DNA of 64,000 nt from Brevundimonas sp. (GCA_027531145.1 JAPZRF010000015.1:1-64000), one strand, 5' to 3'. Numbered from the stretch's first letter, positions 33,740 through 42,882 are shown. Numbers and translations: made by a program. Notes: a model not told the origin generated them from the letters alone.

Positions 33740-35188
33740 ATGAACAGAGCCCGCCGCGCGCGCATCGTCGCCACGCTCGGACCCGCCAGCCGTGCCCCGG
33801 GCACGGTCAAGGCCCTTGCCCAGGCCGGGGTCGATGTCTTCCGGCTCAACTTCAGCCATGGCTCGCATGAGGACCACGCCGTGGCCCTGAAGGCCGTGCG
33901 CGGTGCCGAGCTTGCGCTGCAGCGGCCTCTGGGGGTGCTGGCGGACCTGCAGGGGCCGAAGCTCCGCCTCGGCCGCTTCGCCGAGGGAGCCATCGACATC
34001 GCGCCTGGCCACCGTATGCGCTTTGACCTCGACCCGACCCCGGGCGACGCGACGCGGGTGCAGATGCCTCACCCGGAGATCCTCAAGGCGTTGCGGCCGG
34101 GCATGTCGCTGCTGCTCGACGACGGCCGGGTGCGGCTGAAGGTCGGCGAGCGTACCGACGGCTGGGCCGACGTCGAGGTGGTCAGCGGCACGAAGCTGTC
34201 CGACCGCAAGGGCGTAGCGGTACCGGAAGCGATCATCCCGGTCTCGGCCCTGACGCCCAAGGACCGCGAGGATCTGGCCTTCGCCCTGCGCATCGGCGTC
34301 GACTGGGTGGCGCTCAGCTTCGTGCAGAAGGCCGAGGACATGGCCGAGCTGAAGCGGCTGGTGGCCGGCAAGGCCGCCTGCCTGGCCAAGATCGAGAAAC
34401 CCCAGGCGCTGAAAGACCTGCCGGCGATCCTCGACTACTCTGACGGCGTCATGGTTGCCCGCGGCGACCTCGGCGTCGAGCTGGAGCCGGAAGAGGTGCC
34501 GGTGGCGCAGAAGCAGATCCTGCGCGCCGCCCGCCAGCGCGGGGTCCCGGCCATTGTCGCCACCCAGATGCTGGAGAGCATGACCTCGGCCCCGGCCCCG
34601 ACCCGGGCCGAGGCCTCGGACGTGGCCAACGCCGTCTATGAGGGTGCCGACGCCCTGATGCTGTCGGCCGAGACCGCGTCGGGTGATTATCCGCTGGAAG
34701 CGGTGACCATCATGAACCGCATCATGGAGCGGGTGGAGCGCGATCCGCTCTGGCCCAGCCTGATGGACGCCGAGCACGCCGGCATGGACGAGCACGACGT
34801 CGATGCCCTGGTGGCGGCGGCGCGCAAGGCCGGCGAGGCCCAGTCGACCGCCTGTGTGGTGGTGTTCACCACGCTCGGCGGCACTGCCCGGCGCATGGCG
34901 CGCGAGCGGCCGCTGCATCCGGTACTGGCCCTGACGCCCAATGCCGACACGGCGCGGCGGCTGGCCCTCGTCTGGGGGCTGGAGCCGCGGCTGGGCCGCC
35001 AACCGGGGTCGCTCGAAGAGGTGACCGACGACGCCATCAACGCCGCGACCCAGCACGGGCTGGCCGGGCCGGGGCAGCGCATCCTGATTCTCGCCGGTAC
35101 GCCGTTCGGGGCCCCGGGTGCCGCCAACCTGCTGCGTCTGGCCCATGCGCCTACCCAGCCAAAGCCGCGGGGGCGGAAGAAGGGCTAG
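33740..35188 (+). CDS. pyk: Pyruvate kinase
   Basis: 482 residues. Signatures: ATLGPASRAPGTVKALAQAGVDVFRLNFSHGSHEDH at the N-terminus, LADLQGPKLRLG, the active-site region CLAKIEKPQAL (catalytic Lys), MVARGDLGVELEPEEVP for metal/phosphoenolpyruvate and VATQMLESM with EASDVANAVYEGADALMLSAETASGDYP. Transfers phosphate from phosphoenolpyruvate to ADP, last step of glycolysis and the Entner-Doudoroff pathway. A C-terminal allosteric-type domain (about 350-470) is present. The 198 nt following it to 35386 contain no gene that I can support. Confidence 0.97.
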   Translation: MNRARRARIVATLGPASRAPGTVKALAQAGVDVFRLNFSHGSHEDHAVALKAVRGAELALQRPLGVLADLQGPKLRLGRFAEGAIDIAPGHRMRFDLDPTPGDATRVQMPHPEILKALRPGMSLLLDDGRVRLKVGERTDGWADVEVVSGTKLSDRKGVAVPEAIIPVSALTPKDREDLAFALRIGVDWVALSFVQKAEDMAELKRLVAGKAACLAKIEKPQALKDLPAILDYSDGVMVARGDLGVELEPEEVPVAQKQILRAARQRGVPAIVATQMLESMTSAPAPTRAEASDVANAVYEGADALMLSAETASGDYPLEAVTIMNRIMERVERDPLWPSLMDAEHAGMDEHDVDALVAAARKAGEAQSTACVVVFTTLGGTARRMARERPLHPVLALTPNADTARRLALVWGLEPRLGRQPGSLEEVTDDAINAATQHGLAGPGQRILILAGTPFGAPGAANLLRLAHAPTQPKPRGRKKG

Positions 35189-35386
35189 CCTGCGCGATCC
35201 GCCCAGCTGGCGCGAGATCCGGTCCAGCTTCTCATGGTGCTGGGCCGCGTCGGCCTCCACACCGACCGGGCCGTCGGGCCGGGTCCCGGGCCGGACCTTC
35301 GCCGTCTGGTGGTTCCGGGGCGTGGCCGGCGATCGGCCGCGTCTCGCCCCTGGCGCGACGAGACTGTCCCCTGCCGAGAGGGGGTC

Positions 35387-36649
35387 TCACAGCAGGAACA
35401 TCGCCAGCGCCGCCGCCGCCATCACCGCCGTTGCCAGCCAGCCCATGACCTTGAGCCGGGGCGGGGCGGCGAACTCACCAAGGTGCTTGCGGTTCGACAC
35501 GACGATCATGGTGGCGATCATCAGCGGCACGGCGATCACCCCGTTCAGCACGGCGCTCCAGAACAGCGCCTTGAAGGGGTCGATCGGCAGGAACAGCATC
35601 AGAAGGCCGAGGCCCATGGCGAGCGCGATGACCCCATAGAACCCTCGCGCCTCCTGCGGTGCCTTCTCAAGGCCCAGGGACCAGCCCCGCAGTTCGGCCA
35701 CGGCGTAGGCGGCGGACCCGGCGAGCACCGGAAGCGCCAGCAGGCCGGTGCCGATGATGCCAAGGCTAAACAGCAGGAACGCAAGCTCGCCGGCGATCGG
35801 CCGCAGGGCCTCCGCGGCCTCGGCAGACGTCGATATGTCGGTGATCCCGGCGCGGTTCAGCGTAACGGCTGTCGTGAGGATGATGAAAAAGGCGATCAGG
35901 TTTGAGAAGGCCATCCCCACATAGGTGTCGAAGCCGATCCGGCTGAGTTCGGGTGGCGCGGCCTCCGGATGGTCTCGCAAGGGCCCGGCACCCTCCAGTT
36001 TCTCGTCCTCGACTTCCTGGGCGCTCTGCCAGAAGAACAGATAGGGGCTGATCGTTGTGCCGAGTATGGCGACAACGACGGTGAAGGTCTCCCGGGTCCA
36101 TGAAATCTGCGGCCACACAGTCGCGAGGATGACGCTGCCCCAGTCAATCTGAACGAAGAACAGCACCCCGACATAGGCGAAAAGCGCCAGCGTCAGCCAT
36201 TTGAGCACATGCACATAGAGGTGATACGGAACGAAGACCTGCAAGGCGAGCGAGCCCGCCGCGAACAGGATCGCGAACAGGGTTTCGCCCCAGCCGAGCA
36301 CAAGACGCGCCGCCGCGCCCATGGCGACAATGTCCGCGCCGATGTTCACGGTGTTGGCGATGAACAGCAGGAAGACGATTCCATGGACCTGCCAGCGCGG
36401 CAGCACATGGGCCATGTTGGAGGCAAGGCCCTCGCCCGTGACCCGCCCGATGCGCGCGCAGATCGCCTGGATCGCCGCCATGAGCGGAAAGGTCAGCACC
36501 ACCGTCCAGAGCATGTTGACGCCAAACTGCGCGCCCGCCTGCGAGTAGGTGGCTATCCCGCTCGGATCATCGTCCGCCGCCCCGGTGATGAGTCCGGGAC
36601 CCAGACGTTTGAGAAAGGCCTTTTCGCCGGGGTCACGCTCAATGGACAT
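35387..36649 (-). CDS. Nramp-related divalent metal transporter with atypical motifs
   Basis: 420 residues, 11 or so predicted membrane helices. The first helix motif reads DDDPSGIATYSQAGA rather than the DPGN of classical Nramp Mn/Fe transporters, and the sixth helix reads LGTTISPYLFFWQSAQ, lacking the metal-coordinating Met of the usual M-P-H. Such variants form side branches of the SLC11 superfamily; at least one (NRMT) moves Mg2+, so ion specificity is open. Otherwise typical inner-membrane, proton-coupled architecture. No adjacent metal-regulator site was recognised. Single gene. Confidence 0.8.
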   Translation of the reverse strand: MSIERDPGEKAFLKRLGPGLITGAADDDPSGIATYSQAGAQFGVNMLWTVVLTFPLMAAIQAICARIGRVTGEGLASNMAHVLPRWQVHGIVFLLFIANTVNIGADIVAMGAAARLVLGWGETLFAILFAAGSLALQVFVPYHLYVHVLKWLTLALFAYVGVLFFVQIDWGSVILATVWPQISWTRETFTVVVAILGTTISPYLFFWQSAQEVEDEKLEGAGPLRDHPEAAPPELSRIGFDTYVGMAFSNLIAFFIILTTAVTLNRAGITDISTSAEAAEALRPIAGELAFLLFSLGIIGTGLLALPVLAGSAAYAVAELRGWSLGLEKAPQEARGFYGVIALAMGLGLLMLFLPIDPFKALFWSAVLNGVIAVPLMIATMIVVSNRKHLGEFAAPPRLKVMGWLATAVMAAAALAMFLL

Positions 36650-36757
36650 GCTGGATTTCGCTGCGGCAAGGCCTGAGGGCCAACGTTAGCAGCATTTCCA
36701 TGGCGGCGAGTGCCGCATTGAGCGGGCCACATCCCGAGGCACAGCCGCAAGCCTCGG

Positions 36758-37399
36758 TCAGCGCCCGGTCACGACCCTGGCGAACAGCAGGCTGGTGGTG
36801 TCGATCACCGCGTCCAGCGGGGTGTCACCCCGCTGCAGCAGCCGCAGGCTCGCAGCCACCGCGTCGACCATGCTCGCCGCTTCGTAGGAGGCGAGGCGCG
36901 GGTCGAGGCGCGGATCATGGCGACCGGTGGCCCGGGCATCGGCGATCTTGCGCTCGATGGCCAGGTGGACGCGTCGCAGGCGGCGGATGCGCTCGGTGGC
37001 GAAGGCCCCGTGTCCCTCGTCGGCCATGGCCGCGCCGATGCGCAGCACCGGGCCATGTTCGGCCCAGATGTCGACCACGGCGGTGACATAGGCCCGGGCC
37101 TGGTCGAAGGCTCGCTCGCCGGACCAGTCGGCGTCGAACAGGGGCGTCAGGGTCTGGTAGGGGGCACCCGACGCCTCGCACAGGACCAGCACCGGCTCAT
37201 CCACAGTCTTGAAGTAGGTGTAGAAGCTGGGGGCCGAGACCCCGGCCTCGCGCGCGATGTCGGCCGGGCGCAGGTCAGCCAGCTTGTGCGTCTCGAGCAG
37301 CCGTCGCGTCGCCGCGAGGATGGCCTCGCGGGTGCGGCCGCCGCGTCGTCCGATGCGGTGGCCGAGCTTGTTGACCGGCCGCGCGCCGTCCTCGCCCAT
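36758..37399 (-). CDS. TetR/AcrR-family transcriptional regulator
   Basis: 213 residues from the ATG at 37399. The N-terminal helix-turn-helix is clear: RTREAILAATRRLLETHKLADLRPADIAREAGVSAPSFYTYFKTVDEPV. The ligand domain (about 85-213) is typical in length but not assignable. It diverges from kbl-tdh with about 147 nt between starts, so it may control threonine degradation or its own gene; inference from position. A much longer frame extending to 38680 is antisense to kbl and rejected. Confidence 0.87.
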   Translation of the reverse strand: MGEDGARPVNKLGHRIGRRGGRTREAILAATRRLLETHKLADLRPADIAREAGVSAPSFYTYFKTVDEPVLVLCEASGAPYQTLTPLFDADWSGERAFDQARAYVTAVVDIWAEHGPVLRIGAAMADEGHGAFATERIRRLRRVHLAIERKIADARATGRHDPRLDPRLASYEAASMVDAVAASLRLLQRGDTPLDAVIDTTSLLFARVVTGR

Positions 37400-37546
37400 G
37401 ATCGCCTCCGACCCCCAGATTGGCGGGGGCAGTGAGCAAGTGCAACATGAACCGTGGCGTGCTGCGGCGACGGGGTCGGCAAAGCGCCGCTGGAATCCAG
37501 GCCCGATCCGGCGTAACCGTCCGCACCGTTCGCCGACGGAGACGCC

Positions 37547-38740
37547 ATGCCGACCGCCTTCCACACCCGCATCGCCGCCGAGCTGGCCGAGATCGACGCC
37601 CAGGGCCTGACCAAGCCCGAGCGGGTGATCCACTCGCGGCAGGGCCCGGTGATCGAGACGGGTGGCCGCCGCGTGCTGAACTTCTGCGCAAACAACTACC
37701 TCGGTCTCGCCGGCGACAGCCGGGTGGTGCAGGCCGGCGACCGGGCGGCCGAGGCCTATGGTGCCGGCACCGCCTCGGTGCGCTTCATTTGCGGCACGCT
37801 CGGCATCCACAAGACGCTGGAGCGCGCCATCGCCGACTATCTCGGCTTCGAGAGCGCGATCCTGTTCGCCGCCGCCTTCGACGCCAACGGCGGCCTGTTC
37901 GAGCCCCTGTTCGGGCCCGAGGACGCGATCGTCTCCGACAGCCTGAACCACGCCTCGATCATCGACGGGGTGCGGCTGTGCAAGGCCAGGCGCTACCGAT
38001 TCGCCACCTCGGACATGGCCGACCTCGAGGCGCAGCTGAAGCAGGCCCGCGCCGACGGCGCCCGCGACATCATCATCGCCACCGACGGTGCCTTCTCGAT
38101 GGACGGCTACATCGCCCGGCTGCCCGAGATCCGCGCCCTGGCCGACCGCTACGAGGCCCTGGTCATGGTCGACGACTGCCACGCCACAGGCTTCCTCGGG
38201 CCGCATGGCAAGGGCTCCTTCGCCCACCACGGCGTCACGGTCGACATCGTCACCGGCACCTTCGGCAAGGCGCTGGGCGGGGCCATGGGCGGCTTCATCT
38301 GCGCTACCTCGCCGGTGGTCGAGCTGCTGAAGCAGCGCGCCCGGCCCTATCTGTTCTCCAACGCCCTGGCCCCGTCGGTCTGCGGTGCCAGCCTCGAGGC
38401 GATCCGGATCGCCCAGGGCGAGGAAGGCGATGCGCTCAGGGCGCAGCTGGCGGCCAACGCTCAACGCTTCCGGGGAGCGATGATCGAGGCCGGCTTCAAC
38501 CTGTTGCCCGGCGAGCACCCGATCATCCCGGTGATGCTGGGCGACGCCCGCCTGGCCCAGGACTTCGCCGACTGCATGCTGGAACTGGGCGTCTATGTGA
38601 TCGGCTTTTCCTTCCCCGTCGTGCCGCGCGGCCAGGCCCGCATCCGCACCCAGATGTCGGCGGCGCATACGTTTGACCATATCGACGAAGCGGTCGCGGC
38701 GTTCACGACGGCGGGGCGCAGATTGGGAGTGATCCGATGA
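37547..38740 (+). CDS. kbl: Glycine C-acetyltransferase (2-amino-3-ketobutyrate CoA ligase)
   Basis: 397 residues, fold-type I PLP enzyme. The PLP lysine is Lys241 in TGTFGKALGGAMGG; NFCANNYLGLAGD, TASVRFICGTLGIHKTLE, LFAAAFDANGGLFEPL and MVDDCHATGFLG are characteristic of Kbl. It cleaves 2-amino-3-ketobutyrate with CoA to glycine and acetyl-CoA. The downstream tdh overlaps by 4 nt (ATGA), making the classical kbl-tdh threonine-degradation operon. Confidence 0.96.
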   Translation: MPTAFHTRIAAELAEIDAQGLTKPERVIHSRQGPVIETGGRRVLNFCANNYLGLAGDSRVVQAGDRAAEAYGAGTASVRFICGTLGIHKTLERAIADYLGFESAILFAAAFDANGGLFEPLFGPEDAIVSDSLNHASIIDGVRLCKARRYRFATSDMADLEAQLKQARADGARDIIIATDGAFSMDGYIARLPEIRALADRYEALVMVDDCHATGFLGPHGKGSFAHHGVTVDIVTGTFGKALGGAMGGFICATSPVVELLKQRARPYLFSNALAPSVCGASLEAIRIAQGEEGDALRAQLAANAQRFRGAMIEAGFNLLPGEHPIIPVMLGDARLAQDFADCMLELGVYVIGFSFPVVPRGQARIRTQMSAAHTFDHIDEAVAAFTTAGRRLGVIR

Positions 38741-39783
38741 CGCAGATGATGAAGGCCCTGGCCAAGACCCGGCCTGCCGAGGGGCTGGAGCTGATCGAGG
38801 CCCCGATCCCCGAGGCGGGACCGGAGGATGTGCTGATCCGGGTACATCGTGCGGCGGTGTGCGGCACCGACATCCACATCTGGAACTGGGACGAGTGGTC
38901 GCAGAAGAACGTGCCGGTGCCGATGATCACCGGGCACGAGTTCGCCGGCGAGATCGTGGCGATCGGCAGGGATGTCGACCGGCCGCTGAAGATCGGCCAG
39001 CGAGTCTCGGTCGAGGGCCATGTCATCGACCTCAATTCCGAGGCGGCGCGCGCGGGTCACTTTCACCTCGACCCGGCCACCCGGGGTATCGGCGTCAACC
39101 GCCAGGGCGCCTTCGCCGAGTTCGTCGCCGCCCCGGCCTTCAACGTGATCGAGCTGCCCGAGGATGTGCCGTACGAGATCGGGGCCATACTGGATCCCTT
39201 CGGCAACGCCGTGCACACGGCGCAGCAGTTCGATCTGCTCGGCGAGGACGTGCTGGTCACCGGAGCCGGGCCGATCGGCATGATGGCCGCGGCCGTCGCC
39301 CGCCACGCCGGTGCCCGCACCGTTGTGCTGACCGACGTCAACGATTTCCGGCTGGAACTGGCGCAGAAGGTGGCCCCGGGCGTGCGCACGGTGAACACTA
39401 CCCGCGAGGACCTGAAGGACATCATGCACGAGCTCGGCCTCAAGGTCGGCTTCGACGTGGCGCTCGAGATGTCCGGCTCGCCCATCGCTTTCAGGCAGTG
39501 CGTCGACACCCTGATCATGGGCGGCGGCCTCGCCATGCTCGGTATCCCGTCGAGGCCGATGGAGACCGACTGGGGAGCGATCATCCTCAAGGCCCTCACC
39601 ATCAAGGGCGTCTACGGCCGCGAGATGTTCACCACCTGGCGCAAGATGCTGGGTCTGCTGAAGGCCGGCCTCGACCTGACGCCGCTGATCACCCACCAGT
39701 ACCCCTACCGGCGGTATCGCGAGGGCTTCGAGGTGATGAAGGCCGGCCAGTCGGGCAAGGTCGTGCTGGACTGGGCGGCCTGA
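38737..39783 (+). CDS. tdh: L-threonine 3-dehydrogenase, structural zinc site lost
   Basis: 348 residues of the zinc medium-chain dehydrogenase family. Catalytic-zinc residues are Cys42 (VCGTDIHIW) and His67-Glu68 (TGHEF); NAD binding at VTGAGPIGMMAAAVARHAGA. It oxidises threonine to 2-amino-3-ketobutyrate for Kbl. Odd point: the four cysteines of the structural-zinc loop (C-G-x-C-x-x-C-x(7)-C in ordinary Tdh) are replaced by Asp98, Ser101, Ala104 and Asp112, although flanking residues (EGHVI ... GIGVNRQGAFAE) align well. Overlaps kbl by 4 nt. Confidence 0.94.
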   Translation: MTQMMKALAKTRPAEGLELIEAPIPEAGPEDVLIRVHRAAVCGTDIHIWNWDEWSQKNVPVPMITGHEFAGEIVAIGRDVDRPLKIGQRVSVEGHVIDLNSEAARAGHFHLDPATRGIGVNRQGAFAEFVAAPAFNVIELPEDVPYEIGAILDPFGNAVHTAQQFDLLGEDVLVTGAGPIGMMAAAVARHAGARTVVLTDVNDFRLELAQKVAPGVRTVNTTREDLKDIMHELGLKVGFDVALEMSGSPIAFRQCVDTLIMGGGLAMLGIPSRPMETDWGAIILKALTIKGVYGREMFTTWRKMLGLLKAGLDLTPLITHQYPYRRYREGFEVMKAGQSGKVVLDWAA

Positions 39784-39818
39784 GGCCCGTCCGACCGGTT
39801 GATTGCCCTCCCTTCGCG

Positions 39819-39932
39819 CCATCATCCCCGGGCTTGTCCCGGGGACGGAGGGTGGCCGCAGGCTGGCGGCAGGCCGAGGGTGCGCCTGCGACGGCCAACC
39901 CGACCTTCGGGTCAAGCCCGAGGGTGACGGGG
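39819..39932. repeat. Palindromic intergenic repeat between tdh and rlmJ
   Basis: Two hairpins are visible: CCCCGGG-CTTGT-CCCGGGG at about 39826-39844 and CCTTCGGG-TCAAG-CCCGAGGG near 39904-39924. This GGCTTGTCCCGGGG / GGTCAAGCCCGAGGG style is common in alphaproteobacterial intergenic repeats. It is probably a REP/MITE-like element, not a gene, and may act as a transcript end after tdh. Confidence 0.55.
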
Positions 39933-39979
39933 TGCTGTTCCGGCTTGACCGGCCGCCCGCCGGCGCGCCACGAGGCCGC

Positions 39980-40789
39980 ATGAACTATCGCCACAGCTTC
40001 CACGCCGGAAACTTCGCCGATCTGGTCAAGCATGCCGGCCTGCTCAGCCTGCTGCGGGCGCTGGCCCCGCGCGGGCCCCTTACGGTGGTCGATACTCATG
40101 CGGGGGCAGGTCTGTACGACCTCGACGGCGACGCGGCGCGCTCGAAGGAGGCCGAGGCCGGGGTACTCAAGCTGTTGCAGGCGGCCGACCTGCCGGCCCC
40201 TCTGGAGCGGCTGCGGACGGCTGTGCGGGCGCTCAATCCCGACGGCCGCTCCCGCTGGTATCCCGGCTCGCCGCAGCTCGCCGCCGTGGCACCGGGGGTG
40301 GAGCGCTACACCGGCTTCGAACTCAACCCGCCGGTCGCGGACGCCTTGGCCGAGGCGCTGGCGGGCGTCCCCGGCACCGTGGCGACGCCCGGGGACGGTT
40401 ATGAGCTCGCCCCGACCGCCTGCCGCGCCCCCGGCCTGCTGTTGATCGATCCGCCGTTCGAGCGGCCGGACGACTATCGGCGCGCCACCGCCTGCGCCGC
40501 GGAGGCGCGCCGCCTGCGGCCCGGTGTGGTGGTCGCCATCTGGACTCCCCTGAAGGACCTGGAGACCTTCGACGGCTTCCTGCGCGCCCTGTCGGCGGCG
40601 GGGCAGGTCGATGTGCTGGTGGTCGAGGCGCGGCTTCGGCCCCTGACCAATCCGATGAGGATGAACGGCTGCACCCTGACCCTGATCGGCGCGCCGCCGG
40701 CGGTGGAGCCGGAGCTGCAGGCGATCACTGACTGGGTCGTCGGCACGCTGGGCGATCCCGGCGGCCGCGCCCGGGTCTGGCGTCCCTAG
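39980..40789 (+). CDS. rlmJ: 23S rRNA (adenine-2030-N6)-methyltransferase RlmJ
   Basis: 269 residues from the ATG at 39980. N-terminal NYRHSFHAGNFADLVKHAGLLSLL is the RlmJ/ComJ signature; VVDTHAGAGLYDLDG is the S-adenosylmethionine motif I, and LLLIDPPFERPDDY contains the catalytic DPPF motif IV of N6-adenine methyltransferases. It methylates A2030 of 23S rRNA (E. coli numbering). Frame continues upstream to 39803 through the repeat; that part is not coding. Its stop overlaps the end of the convergent gene on the minus strand by 4 nt. Confidence 0.93.
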   Translation: MNYRHSFHAGNFADLVKHAGLLSLLRALAPRGPLTVVDTHAGAGLYDLDGDAARSKEAEAGVLKLLQAADLPAPLERLRTAVRALNPDGRSRWYPGSPQLAAVAPGVERYTGFELNPPVADALAEALAGVPGTVATPGDGYELAPTACRAPGLLLIDPPFERPDDYRRATACAAEARRLRPGVVVAIWTPLKDLETFDGFLRALSAAGQVDVLVVEARLRPLTNPMRMNGCTLTLIGAPPAVEPELQAITDWVVGTLGDPGGRARVWRP

Positions 40790-41745
40790 ACTCCCTCGGC
40801 TCGCGCCAGTTCCACGATCACCGGACTGTGGTCCGAGCCGGTCGGGCGGCCCAGACGGCGAGAGACTACGGTCAGCTCGGGGGAGGCCCACAGATGGTCG
40901 ATGGCGATGCGCACCGGGGGCGGGGCGGCGGCGGGCCAGGTGCCGGGCCAGGCCGGGGCCGGCTTCAGGCCGAGGCTCTGGATCTGCCGACCGATGCGGG
41001 CGGTGGTGACGCTGTTGAAGTCGCCGGCGGCGATCACCGGTCCGGGCACCTTGGCCATGCGGGCCTCCAGCGCCATGACCTGGGTGATCTGGCCCCACTG
41101 GTACTCGAACGGCCAGGGGCGGGTCAGATGGGTGGCGAAGACGGTGACGGGGCCAAGCGCCGTCTCGACCCGCGCGCCGCGCGCCGACAGGCCGTCCCCG
41201 CCGGCGGGCAGGGCCTCCAGCGGCCAGCGTGATGCCACCAGATTGTCCGGACCGCCTGGCGTCGACGGGGCGCGATAGCGATGCTCGGGCAACAGGGTGT
41301 CCAGCGCCTGCCCCATGGTCGGCCCGACCTCGACCAGCACCACGATGTCGGGAGCGGCCGCCGCGATCCAGGCGGCAGTGCGGTCCACGTCGGTGTTCTG
41401 GTAGTGGAGATTCGCGACATAGACCGTCAGACGCGCGCCGTCAGTTGAGGGGGCAGTGCGGGCCGGGGCGATCTGCCCCCACAGGGCCGCCGCCAGCAGG
41501 GCTGTAGCCAGGCCAGCGGACAGGCCGGCGAGGCGCAGCCGGAACACGGTGGCGAGGACGAGGCCGGCGAGCGCCGGACTCATGGCCGGGGCCGTGAAAT
41601 GGGCCAGCAGGTCGACCCAGCGGTGGCCGCTGCCTGACAGGGCCGCGAGGCCGAGCGCGGCGGGCCCTGTCAGCAATAGCGCCAGCCCGGCGTCGGCAAG
41701 CTGCCGCTTAAGGCCGCCCGAGGGCCACGTCGAGGGCTTGAACAA
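40786..41745 (-). CDS. Membrane-anchored endonuclease/exonuclease/phosphatase family protein
   Basis: About 319 residues from a TTG at 41745 that has GGAG eight bases upstream; no better start is visible, so the N-terminus is tentative. Two to three hydrophobic segments (about 13-100) precede an EEP-fold domain: VANLHYQNTDVDRTAAWI, DIVVLVEVGP, VFATHLTRP, VIAAGDFNSV and AIDHLWASPEL through TGSDHSPVIVEL, which supply the Asp/Asn/His metal and catalytic residues. This is the layout of membrane EEP proteins such as YafD-like hydrolases; substrate unknown (phosphodiester or phospholipid). Converges with rlmJ. Confidence 0.75.
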   Translation of the reverse strand: MFKPSTWPSGGLKRQLADAGLALLLTGPAALGLAALSGSGHRWVDLLAHFTAPAMSPALAGLVLATVFRLRLAGLSAGLATALLAAALWGQIAPARTAPSTDGARLTVYVANLHYQNTDVDRTAAWIAAAAPDIVVLVEVGPTMGQALDTLLPEHRYRAPSTPGGPDNLVASRWPLEALPAGGDGLSARGARVETALGPVTVFATHLTRPWPFEYQWGQITQVMALEARMAKVPGPVIAAGDFNSVTTARIGRQIQSLGLKPAPAWPGTWPAAAPPPVRIAIDHLWASPELTVVSRRLGRPTGSDHSPVIVELARAEGV

Positions 41746-41805
41746 CGGTGATGCTCCGGCGTTAACCTGTCCGCCTCGGTCCGGCGTGGGCCCGGGGAGG
41801 ACGGT

Positions 41806-42267
41806 ATGCCGAAGAAGACCATCGCCGATATCGAGAAGATCTGGTCCGGTGTCGAGGGCGTGAAGAAGCTCTCCGACCGGGTGGTCGGCATCGGGCCCTT
41901 CGGGCTCGGCCTGGACGGCCTGCTGACCTGGGTGCCCGGGCTGGGTCTCGCCTATACGGTCGGGGCAGGCGGCTACCTGGTCGTGCAGGCCGTGCGGGCG
42001 AAGGCGTCGCCGGCCACCCTGGCTCGCATGCTGGCCTATCTGGTCATCGACGGCATCACGGGCGAGGTGCCCGTCGCCGGCGACATCGTCGATGTCTTCT
42101 TTCCGGGCCACCTGATGGCGGCCAAGGCCCTGCAGGCGGAAATCGAGCGGACCCACTGGGTCGAGGCCAGCTTCCGCGACGCCCGCGCCTCGGGCGAGCA
42201 CGAACTTCATCTGGAGCGGGTTCGCACCGACCCGAAACTGAGGCGGATCGTCTATCTGCACGACTGA
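41806..42267 (+). CDS. DUF4112 domain protein
   Basis: 153 residues. The DUF4112 core is present: LSDRVVGIGPFGLGLDGLLTWVPGLGLAYTVGAGGYLVVQAVRAKAS, then LARMLAYLVIDGITGEVPVAGDIVDVFF. It has two to three hydrophobic stretches and is probably membrane-associated. Function of the family is unknown. The start (ATG, GGGAGGA upstream) diverges from the EEP gene by 60 nt. Followed by the ECF sigma gene 57 nt later. Confidence 0.82.
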   Translation: MPKKTIADIEKIWSGVEGVKKLSDRVVGIGPFGLGLDGLLTWVPGLGLAYTVGAGGYLVVQAVRAKASPATLARMLAYLVIDGITGEVPVAGDIVDVFFPGHLMAAKALQAEIERTHWVEASFRDARASGEHELHLERVRTDPKLRRIVYLHD

Positions 42268-42324
42268 CGGGTTGACGCCTGCGCCGCCGCCAAGCCAAGT
42301 GCGGCCCTGTAATCCGACGAGCCC

Positions 42325-42882
42325 ATGGCCACGACCTTGACCCGAGACGATCTGGCCCTCGCCCTCGCCCGAGTGGCGGGAGGGGATCGCGCTGCCTTCC
42401 GGCAGGTCTACGAGGCGACGTCCGCGAAACTGTTTGGCATCTGTCTCCGTATCTTGCGTGATCGCCAGATCGCCGAGGATGTGGTGCAGGATGTCTATGT
42501 CACCGTTTGGAGCCGCGCCGCCGGCTTTGACGCCGCCCGGGCCAGCCCGATCACCTGGCTGGCGGCGATTGCGCGCAACCGCGCCATCGACCGGCTGCGG
42601 CAGGCGCGGCCGCTGCGCGACACCGCCCCGGTGGACGTACTGGCCGAAGTGGCGGACGGAGCGCCCGGTCCGGAGGCCGAGATGGTCGGTGCCGGTGAGC
42701 GTCGTCGTCTGGAATCCTGCCTCGACCAGCTGGAGGATCGCGCCGCCGCGGCCATCCGCACCGCCTTCTTCGACGGGGTGACCTATGACGCCCTGGCTGC
42801 GCGCGCCGGGGTGCCGATCGGCACCATGAAGAGCTGGATCCGGCGCGGCCTGCAGCGCCTCAAGACGTGTCTCGAGCCATGA
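42325..42882 (+). CDS. ECF-type RNA polymerase sigma factor
   Basis: 185 residues: region 2 at LFGICLRILRDRQIAEDVVQDVYVTVW and AARASPITWLAAIARNRAIDRLRQ, region 4 at FFDGVTYDALAARAGVPIGTMKSWIRRGLQRLKTCLE. The sequence type resembles alphaproteobacterial SigK-like ECF factors. Paired with a membrane anti-sigma factor whose ATG overlaps its stop (ATGA). No obvious self-type promoter could be defined in the 57-nt upstream gap, so targets are unknown. The regulon may include the following cassette (43871-46589); inference from adjacency only. Confidence 0.93.
   Translation: MATTLTRDDLALALARVAGGDRAAFRQVYEATSAKLFGICLRILRDRQIAEDVVQDVYVTVWSRAAGFDAARASPITWLAAIARNRAIDRLRQARPLRDTAPVDVLAEVADGAPGPEAEMVGAGERRRLESCLDQLEDRAAAAIRTAFFDGVTYDALAARAGVPIGTMKSWIRRGLQRLKTCLEP

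Noticed and set aside
35189..35386. Possible small minus-strand peptide downstream of pyk (reading EADAAQHHEKLDRIS)
   Set aside because: It looks protein-like for about 40 residues, but has no credible start or ribosome site and continues antisense to pyk; not supported as a gene.
36758..38680. Minus-strand frame extending the TetR gene to 640 residues
   Set aside because: The extra 427 residues are antisense to kbl. The regulator clearly starts at 37399.
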